From: Histidinibacterium aquaticum
Lineage (GTDB): Bacteria; Pseudomonadota; Alphaproteobacteria; Rhodobacterales; Rhodobacteraceae
Assembly (NCBI RefSeq): GCF_008710275.1
Contig: NZ_VYQE01000006.1
Coordinates: 124,001 to 188,000, forward strand
DNA: 64,000 nt
Direction of reading: 5' to 3'
In this document: piece after piece, positions 58,859 to 64,000 of the stretch
How the letters are laid out: each line of letters starts with the position of its first letter
Numbering within the stretch: position 1 is the stretch's first letter
Position numbers and translations under genes: made by a program
The notes under the pieces: generated by a model
What the model was told of the DNA's origin: nothing
What the model saw: only the letters and a program-made list of their open reading frames with translations
Database searches by the model: none

Positions 58859-59257
58859 ATGAGCCAAGAGACCCGCCACGACGAAGAGGGACCGGACCGT
58901 CCGGCGAGCCCCGCGATGTGGCGCGGCTTTCGCCGGAAGTGTCCGAACTGCGGCCAGGGTCCCATGTTCGAAACCTACCTCAAGGTTTCGGACAGCTGTC
59001 CGGTTTGCGCGGAGGAGCTGCGCCATCATCGGGCCGACGACGGGCCGGCCTACCTGACGATCCTTGTCGTCGGGCACCTCATGGCGCCGGTGATCCACGT
59101 CCTCTTCACCCAGTTCCGGCCCGATCCGCTGGTGATGGCGACGATCCTGACGGTCGGCTGCGTGGCGCTCTCGCTCTACCTGCTGCCGCGCCTGAAGGGG
59201 CTCGTCGTGGGCATCCAGTGGGCCAAGCGGATGCACGGTTTTGGCAAGACCGCCTGA
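58859..59257 (+). CDS. DUF983 membrane protein with zinc-ribbon cysteines
   Basis: A 132-residue protein. FRRKCPNCGQGPMFETYLKV and CPVCAEELRHHRADDGPAYL give two CxxC pairs, probably a metal-binding ribbon, and two membrane helices follow (about 65-85 and 92-112). It is the DUF983 family. ATG 58859 gives the start MSQETRH; upstream codons from 58811 are not needed. The NUDIX gene begins inside its end. Confidence 0.9.
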   Translation: MSQETRHDEEGPDRPASPAMWRGFRRKCPNCGQGPMFETYLKVSDSCPVCAEELRHHRADDGPAYLTILVVGHLMAPVIHVLFTQFRPDPLVMATILTVGCVALSLYLLPRLKGLVVGIQWAKRMHGFGKTA

Positions 59258-59915
59258 GGCGGTCCCCGTCCCTGTCCGCGATGCGGCGGCCGTGATCCTC
59301 GTGCGCGACGGCGCGCGCGTGCTGATGGGCCGGCGCGGTGCCAGCGCGGTGTTCCTTCCGTCCAAGTGGGTCTTTCCGGGCGGCGCCGTGGACCCCGGCG
59401 ACGACAGGGTGCCGCTCGCCGGTCTACTGTCCAATAGCGACCGTCTGACCGAAGAGAGCGCGGCCACGCCGGAGGCCCTCGCGGCGGCGGCGATCCGGGA
59501 GCTCTGGGAAGAGACCGGCCAGATGCTCGGACGACCGGGCGACTGGGACGCGCCCCCCGGCTGGCGTGCGTTTGCCGCGACCGGGCACCGGCCGGACGCC
59601 TCCGCCCTCCGCTTCGTCGCCCGGGCGGTCACTCCCCCGGGCCGGCCCCGCCGCTTCGACGCGCGCTTCTTCCTGGCGGAGGCCGAGGCGCTGGTCTCCG
59701 ACCCCGACGACTTTTCCCGTGCGGAGGACGAGCTGACCGGCCTCCACTGGGTCCCGCTCGCCGAGGCCGACCGGCTGGAGCTGCCCGGTATCACCCGTCT
59801 CGTTCTGGAAGAGGTCCGCGCGGTCCTGCGGCGCGGGCCATCGGACCGGGTCCCCTTCTACCGGGACGGCGCGGAGGAGGCGGCGCTCGCGCGGCTCGCG
59901 AAACGGGTCAGGTGA
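59241..59915 (+). CDS. NUDIX hydrolase
   Basis: A 224-residue NUDIX enzyme that hydrolyses a nucleoside-diphosphate-linked compound. VFPGGAVDPGDD opens the NUDIX region, and AIRELWEETGQMLG gives the REx2EExGx2 helix with its metal-binding glutamates, near residues 88-101. The insertion between the two halves (about 55-85) is typical of the long CoA-type or YfcD-like forms. It seems to start at TTG 59241, overlapping the DUF983 end; other starts downstream would cut the first strand. Substrate unknown. Confidence 0.85.
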   Translation: MARPPEAVPVPVRDAAAVILVRDGARVLMGRRGASAVFLPSKWVFPGGAVDPGDDRVPLAGLLSNSDRLTEESAATPEALAAAAIRELWEETGQMLGRPGDWDAPPGWRAFAATGHRPDASALRFVARAVTPPGRPRRFDARFFLAEAEALVSDPDDFSRAEDELTGLHWVPLAEADRLELPGITRLVLEEVRAVLRRGPSDRVPFYRDGAEEAALARLAKRVR

Positions 59916-60801
59916 CGAGGACGAGGGCCACGATGGAGGCGCCGAGCACGATCATTCCGAGGCCCTCGGTCCGGGTGATGCGCTCTCCGAAGACGAGGAC
60001 CGAGACCAGCGCCGAGAGGATCAGCTCCGCCTGGCCGACAGCCTTCACCAGGGCGACCGTCTGCATGGCGAAGGCCGTGAACCAGCAGGCCGAGCCGATC
60101 ATCGAGGTGATGCCGACGAGCCCCGACACCCGCCAGGAGCGCAGGACGCGGCCCACCTCTCCGCGCTCGCGCCAGAGCAGCCAGGCGCCCAGGATGAGGG
60201 TCTGCGCCGCCGTCACGCAGGCGAGAGTGACTAGCGCGCGCAGCAGCGCGTCGCCGGAGGCCAGCCCGAGCGTCGCGCCGCGGTAGCCGACCGCCGAGAT
60301 CGCGAAGCCGAGGCCGGAGGCCAGGCCGAGCGCCGTCGCACGGTTCCAGAACCGCGCCTGCGCCAGCCCCGGCGTGCGGGAAAGCAGCAGCACGCCCACG
60401 AGGCCGAGGCAGATCGCCCAGAAGGCCCCCCAGGAGATCGCCTCTCCCAGCACCACGATCCCGACGAGGGCCGAGAGAAGGACCTCCGTCTTCTTGAACG
60501 TGATTCCGACGGCGAAGTTGCGGTGTTTGAAGAGGCTGACGGTGCAGATCGTCGCAAGGATCTGGGCGATGCCGCCGATCAGCGCGTAGGGCCAGAAGCC
60601 CGCCTCCGGAACCGGAAGCCCCTGCCCGCTCGCCGCGCCGTATAGGACGGCGGCGACGGCCACGAGCGGGGCCGACCAGACGAAGCGCGCGAAGGTGGCG
60701 CCGGCGGCCGTGAGCGTGCCGGAGGCCAGCCGCTTCTGCAGCATGAAGCGCAGCGTCTGTGCCGACGCCGCGCCGAGGGTCACGAAGATCCAAGGCTCCA
60801 T
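59908..60801 (-). CDS. EamA-family drug/metabolite transporter
   Basis: A 297-residue protein with ten hydrophobic helices in two EamA repeats: the first ends around IAQILATICTVSLFKHRNFA, the second with AVGQAELILSALVSVLVFGE and GLGMIVLGASIVALVLVT. The HRNFAVGITFKKTEV segment is typical of this branch. It is likely an exporter of a small metabolite, with substrate unknown. It converges with the NUDIX gene (eight-base overlap) and is followed by the desaturase operon on the same strand, upstream by 14 bases. Confidence 0.88.
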   Translation of the reverse strand: MEPWIFVTLGAASAQTLRFMLQKRLASGTLTAAGATFARFVWSAPLVAVAAVLYGAASGQGLPVPEAGFWPYALIGGIAQILATICTVSLFKHRNFAVGITFKKTEVLLSALVGIVVLGEAISWGAFWAICLGLVGVLLLSRTPGLAQARFWNRATALGLASGLGFAISAVGYRGATLGLASGDALLRALVTLACVTAAQTLILGAWLLWRERGEVGRVLRSWRVSGLVGITSMIGSACWFTAFAMQTVALVKAVGQAELILSALVSVLVFGERITRTEGLGMIVLGASIVALVLVT

Positions 60802-60814
60802 GCGCCCCTATCGC

Positions 60815-61708
60815 CTACCCCTGCGGGCTGCGCCAGAGCGGATGCGGCACCGGGTCCTTGGCGCGCCAGAGATACCGCGCGAAAACCTCAGCGTAGGAGC
60901 GGTATCGATACCCCTCGTTCACCGCGAGGTAGCGTCCCGGGTTGCGGGCGTAGACCTGCGGCAGCCGGTACCAGGGCACGCGCGGATGCATGTGGTGAAC
61001 GACGTGGAGGTTGTTGTTGAGGAAGAGCAGCGCGAGCGGGCCGCGATCCTCGATGATCACCGTGCGGGCGCGCGCCTTCTCATGCGCCTGATGCTCCAGG
61101 AAAGTCCGGATCTTGAGGAGCCCGAGCGCGATGTAGGCCGCGACGAGGTAGGCCCAGAGAGGCATCGGCGACAGGGCAACGATGACAGCGAGGACAGCGA
61201 TGCCCGGCAGGTGCCACAGCCACCCGGCCCGCACCCGCGCATCGCGACGGCGGCTCCAGTCCTGCGCCATAAAGGCGATCTGCCCGACGATCGGCCCGAT
61301 CAGCATCCGCCCCGCGAGCGTGTTGTTCACCCGCAGCAGGAGCCGGGCCCAGAGCGGCATCCGGTCCCAGCGCGAGGGGTCGAGGTAATTGCTCTCCGGG
61401 TCGTCGTAGGGATCGGTCAGGATGGAATCGCGGTGGTGCGCCAGGTGCGTGTCGCGGAACCGCAGGTAGGGGACGAAGAGCGCGAGCGGCAGCCAGACTA
61501 GCGCGGCGTTGACACGTTCGTTCGGGAAGGGATGGCCGTGGATCGCCTCGTGACTGAGCGAGGAATGCAGCGCGGCCGCGACGGCGACGACGGGCACCGC
61601 GAGCCAGAGCGATACGGTGGCGAGCCAGAAGAGGCCGAGGCCCCAGGCGAGATAGGTCGCGGCCAGCAATCCGAGGGTCGGCCATTCCACGGGTCGCCGG
61701 TCAGACAT
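60815..61708 (-). CDS. Fatty-acid desaturase, membrane di-iron type
   Basis: A 297-residue membrane desaturase. The three His boxes are SLSHEAIHGHPF, RDTHLAHHRDS and NNNLHVVHHMHP; membrane helices lie between. It inserts a double bond into membrane lipid acyl chains or related substrates using O2. ATG 61708 overlaps the stop of DUF2061 (ATGTCTGA), so the pair is coupled. Regulation is probably by the divergent XRE-type gene beyond DUF2061. Confidence 0.92.
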   Translation of the reverse strand: MSDRRPVEWPTLGLLAATYLAWGLGLFWLATVSLWLAVPVVAVAAALHSSLSHEAIHGHPFPNERVNAALVWLPLALFVPYLRFRDTHLAHHRDSILTDPYDDPESNYLDPSRWDRMPLWARLLLRVNNTLAGRMLIGPIVGQIAFMAQDWSRRRDARVRAGWLWHLPGIAVLAVIVALSPMPLWAYLVAAYIALGLLKIRTFLEHQAHEKARARTVIIEDRGPLALLFLNNNLHVVHHMHPRVPWYRLPQVYARNPGRYLAVNEGYRYRSYAEVFARYLWRAKDPVPHPLWRSPQG

Positions 61709-61907
61709 CGACACGGCCCCAGGAGATATTGGCCCAGACCCGCTCGTAGATCAGGTAGCTGAGGAAGCCGAGCGTGGCGTTGGCGAGGGCCATCGCGCCG
61801 CCCGTCAGGGCAGAGCCGGTGGCGATGAAGCCGACGATCGACATCACGACGAGACCGAGCAGCGTCCACAGCACGGCCTTTACGACGGACCGGGTCCGCG
61901 TTTCCAT
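61701..61907 (-). CDS. DUF2061 small membrane protein
   Basis: A 68-residue protein with two helices: VKAVLWTLLGLVVMSIVGFI and GGAMALANATLGFLSYLIYE, matching DUF2061. CTTTGGAGGACAC precedes ATG 61907. It overlaps the desaturase start by eight bases and is the first gene of that operon. Function unknown; linkage suggests a part in membrane lipid adjustment. Confidence 0.87.
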   Translation of the reverse strand: METRTRSVVKAVLWTLLGLVVMSIVGFIATGSALTGGAMALANATLGFLSYLIYERVWANISWGRVDV

Positions 61908-62017
61908 GTGTCCTCCAAAGTACTGTAATTTATACCCTTCTTTTGATGCGAGGGCGCGGCTTGGCGCCAGACTGTATCTGGTCCACAAAAGGCCTCAGAA
62001 GTGATAATATCCGCTTA

Positions 62018-62875
62018 ATGGTGACAATTATCGACAAACGAGAGAGATCCGCGCTCTTCCGGGATCGCCTCGCGGAGGCGATGGCGGAGCGGCGGGTCAG
62101 CCAGGCGCACCTTGCGCGGGAGGCGGGCGTGGACCGCTCGACGGTCAGCCAGCTCCTGAAGCCCGGGGCGAGATTGCCAAACGCCCATGTCGCCGCCCAG
62201 TGCGCGGCGATCCTCGGGGTCTCGACCGACTGGCTGCTCGGGCTGTCCCACCGCCCCGAGCGGGCGGCGGATCTCGCGGCGCTGGCCATGTCCATGACCA
62301 AGGCGCCCCGGGCGCTCGTGGACGAACAGATCTTCGCCTGGCACCGGGAGGCGGAGGGCTACAAGATCCGCCATGTCCCCGCCGGGCTGCCCGACATGCT
62401 GAAGACGACCGAGATGCTGCATTGGGAATACGAGGCCGCGCTCGGGCGCACCGCGCAGCAGGCCATCGGTGCGTCCGAGGACCGGTTGAACTGGATGCGT
62501 GCGGCCCAGTCCGACTACGAGATCTGCCTGCCCGAGCACGAGATCCGCGCCTTCGTCGCCGGCACGGGCTACTACGCCGGCATCCCGAGAGAGGTCCGGG
62601 CCGCGCAGCTCGAGCACATGTCCGCTCTCGTCGACCAGCTCTTCCCGTCGATGCGTCTCTTCCTCTTCGACGCGCGCCGGCTCTTCTCGGCCCCGGTCAC
62701 CGTCTTCGGCCCCCTTCTGGCGGTGATCTACATCGGGTCGAACTACCTGGTCTTCCGCGACACGGAGCGCGTGCGCACGATGACGCGCCACTTCGACAAG
62801 CTGGTGCGCGAGGCCGATATCGCCGACCGCGCCCTGCCCGGCTACCTCGAGAGCCTGAAGTCGGAACTAGTCTGA
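62018..62875 (+). CDS. XRE-type regulator with C-terminal sensing domain
   Basis: A 285-residue regulator. Residues about 18-80 are a Cro/CI-like helix-turn-helix: RLAEAMAERRVSQAHLAREA, GVDRSTVSQLLKPGARLPN and ILGVSTDWLLGLS. The remainder (about 100-285, including IRHVPAGLPDMLKTTEMLHW and the strand AVIYIGSNYLVFRD) is a ligand or sensor region without a recognised name. It is divergent from DUF2061-desaturase. A dyad GATAAT-N18-ATTATC is centred on the ATG, fitting autoregulation. The frame to 61943 is not needed. Confidence 0.85.
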   Translation: MVTIIDKRERSALFRDRLAEAMAERRVSQAHLAREAGVDRSTVSQLLKPGARLPNAHVAAQCAAILGVSTDWLLGLSHRPERAADLAALAMSMTKAPRALVDEQIFAWHREAEGYKIRHVPAGLPDMLKTTEMLHWEYEAALGRTAQQAIGASEDRLNWMRAAQSDYEICLPEHEIRAFVAGTGYYAGIPREVRAAQLEHMSALVDQLFPSMRLFLFDARRLFSAPVTVFGPLLAVIYIGSNYLVFRDTERVRTMTRHFDKLVREADIADRALPGYLESLKSELV

Positions 62876-62932
62876 GCCTTGCACGCGACCCGGGCTGCGG
62901 TCAGAGTCCCGCCGAGGTCATTTCGGGCAGAC

Positions 62933-63484
62933 ATGCGCTTCGCTCTCTTCATCGCCGGTCTCGTCGCGCTCTCCGCCTGCGGAGGCTCGGGCGAGGCGGA
63001 TCGTGTCTATGCCCCCGGACTCGCGCAGCGGGGCGACACCGAGGATCAACTCGTTGTCGGGCACCGGCTGATGGCCGCCGGGCAATACGAGCTGGCCCTC
63101 GATGCCTTCACGCGCGCGGCGGGCGACCAGGGGTTCAACGCCGACACGCTCTCGGCGCTGGGCTCGGCCAACCTGCGGCTCGGGCGGCTGAACCAGGCCG
63201 AGGACCTCCTGCGCCGTGCAGTCGAGGAAGAGCCCGACTTCGCCGAGGCCTGGAACAACCTGGGCGTGATCCTCATGGAGCAGGGTCAGACCGGAGAGGC
63301 CGCCCAGATCTTCCGTCGCGCCTTTGCAACGTCGAACGGCGAATCGCTCGTGATTCGCGACAACCTCCGTTTGGCGCTCGCAAAACTTGACGACCCCGGC
63401 TACAGTGACTCCGAGGACACAAGTGACTTCAGGCTGGTGCAGCGCGGCGGCGGACAGTTCCTTCTGACGCGCGAAGACCCCTGA
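62933..63484 (+). CDS. TPR lipoprotein (TadD-like)
   Basis: A 183-residue lipoprotein precursor: signal peptide MRFALFIAGLVALSACGG with the lipid Cys after LSA. Two to three TPR units follow, such as LMAAGQYELALDAFTRAAGD, LRLGRLNQAEDLLRRAVEEE and AWNNLGVILMEQGQTGEAAQ. It resembles TadD-type pilus assembly lipoproteins. ATG 62933 is chosen for the signal peptide. A second TPR lipoprotein gene follows; no tad core gene is in the window. Confidence 0.85.
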   Translation: MRFALFIAGLVALSACGGSGEADRVYAPGLAQRGDTEDQLVVGHRLMAAGQYELALDAFTRAAGDQGFNADTLSALGSANLRLGRLNQAEDLLRRAVEEEPDFAEAWNNLGVILMEQGQTGEAAQIFRRAFATSNGESLVIRDNLRLALAKLDDPGYSDSEDTSDFRLVQRGGGQFLLTREDP

Positions 63485-63544
63485 CCCGGCGCAAAGACCG
63501 GGCTTCCGGACCGAAGCACGTCGAGCAGTCAGAGGTGCAGGTAC

Positions 63545-64000
63545 ATGCGTCAGACCAAGTGTTTCGTGGCCCTCGTCGTGGGCGTCGTCGGGCTGTCGGC
63601 CTGCGAGCGTTCGGGCGAGGCCGAGGTCAATCGAGCCATCCAGGATCTCAACGTCGTCGACGAGACGAACCTGAACGACGTGATGCTGACCGTCGGCGAT
63701 CCCGGCGAGGCGGTGAACTACTTCACCCGCGCAGTCGAGAACGATCCGGGCCGGATCGACCTGCAACGTGGGCTGGCAAAGTCGCTGGTCCGCGCGGACC
63801 GTCCGCAGGAGGCCAGCGCCGCATGGGAGCGCGTGCTCTCGACACCTGGCGCCGGGGACGAGGACCGGGTGGACTACGCGGACGCCCTCATCCGCTCGAA
63901 CCGGTGGGAAGACGCGGAAAGCGTCCTCGACGGCATTCCGCCCACGCACGAGACCTATCGCCGCTACCGGCTGGAGGCCATGGTCGCCGACAGCAACGAG
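63545..64000 (+). CDS. TPR lipoprotein, second of the pair, 5' part only
   Basis: The first 152 codons are present and the gene leaves the right edge. MRQTKCFVALVVGVVGLSAC is a lipoprotein signal; TPR-like units follow (EAVNYFTRAVENDPGRIDLQ, LAKSLVRADRPQEASAAWER and LIRSNRWEDAESVLDGIPPT). It looks like a paralogue of the gene just before it, 60 bases upstream. Such pairs occur in Tad pilus loci of Rhodobacteraceae; that link is inferred. Confidence 0.85.
   Translation, partial: MRQTKCFVALVVGVVGLSACERSGEAEVNRAIQDLNVVDETNLNDVMLTVGDPGEAVNYFTRAVENDPGRIDLQRGLAKSLVRADRPQEASAAWERVLSTPGAGDEDRVDYADALIRSNRWEDAESVLDGIPPTHETYRRYRLEAMVADSNE

Noticed and set aside
1-64000. CRISPR arrays, rRNA genes and intact insertion sequences
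   Set aside because: No regularly spaced repeats, no rRNA-like sequence and no transposase with terminal inverted repeats were seen.

Overview
The window is GC-rich bacterial DNA that reads as the chromosome of a Rhodobacteraceae-type alphaproteobacterium (order Rhodobacterales). The clues are the family-typical genes and gene orders: a bamE / yceD-rpmF-plsX-fabH-ihfA-merR block, a fused-type dCTP deaminase of about 360 residues, an RSP_2648-like PIN gene overlapping rlmI, edd-eda beside glnE, DUF3572, an ornithine-lipid acyltransferase, and an EcfG-type (GGAAC-N16-CGTT) promoter. Names rest on reading the sequence by eye; no database search was run.

Layout. 1-5434: start of an ornithine decarboxylase-like gene running off the left edge behind a long leader; a Pmp3/YqaE-DUF4112 pair with a stress-type promoter; ndk; an alpha/beta hydrolase; an ABC-F ATPase coupled to a MarC-family membrane protein. 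5435-6010: membrane-anchored retroviral-type aspartic protease. 6011-20179: accessory region of about 14 kb with a frameshifted acetyltransferase, several unrecognised genes, a short tyrosine recombinase, a LuxR regulator facing a VWA/Calx-beta pair, a divergent HxlR versus tautomerase-truncated haemoglobin-cupin module, a divergent GlxA/AraC regulator versus DUF4242 pair, and a decayed methyltransferase tail.

20180-35234: core genes (holC-pepA, guaD, mgtE, fthC, olsB, msrB, bamE, yceD, rpmF-plsX-fabH, ihfA, MerR, tRNA-Pro, dcd, PIN/rlmI). 35481-41377: Entner-Doudoroff genes edd-eda, then glnE with two small partners. 41540-43402: purine catabolism (allA, puuD; guaD lies about 18 kb to the left). 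44564-51672: histidine genes hisB-hisH and hisA-hisF-hisE, separated by a TetR regulator, an ABC importer and a DUF2147 protein. 51811-55200: fasciclin protein, MttB-like methyltransferase, HAD phosphatase, DUF3572. 55292-58628: a PleD-like diguanylate cyclase whose receiver domains have lost the switch lysine, then an ECF sigma / anti-sigma / Spy-like / EF-hand envelope-stress cluster. 58859-62875: DUF983-NUDIX, an EamA transporter, and a fatty-acid desaturase-DUF2061 operon facing an XRE regulator. 62933-64000: two TPR lipoproteins, the second running off the right edge.

Genes are dense and often translationally coupled through ATGA or GTGA overlaps. Regulation is most visible in the accessory region, where divergent regulator/target pairs share intergenic dyads or direct repeats. 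No rRNA, CRISPR array, intact insertion sequence or clear attachment site was seen.
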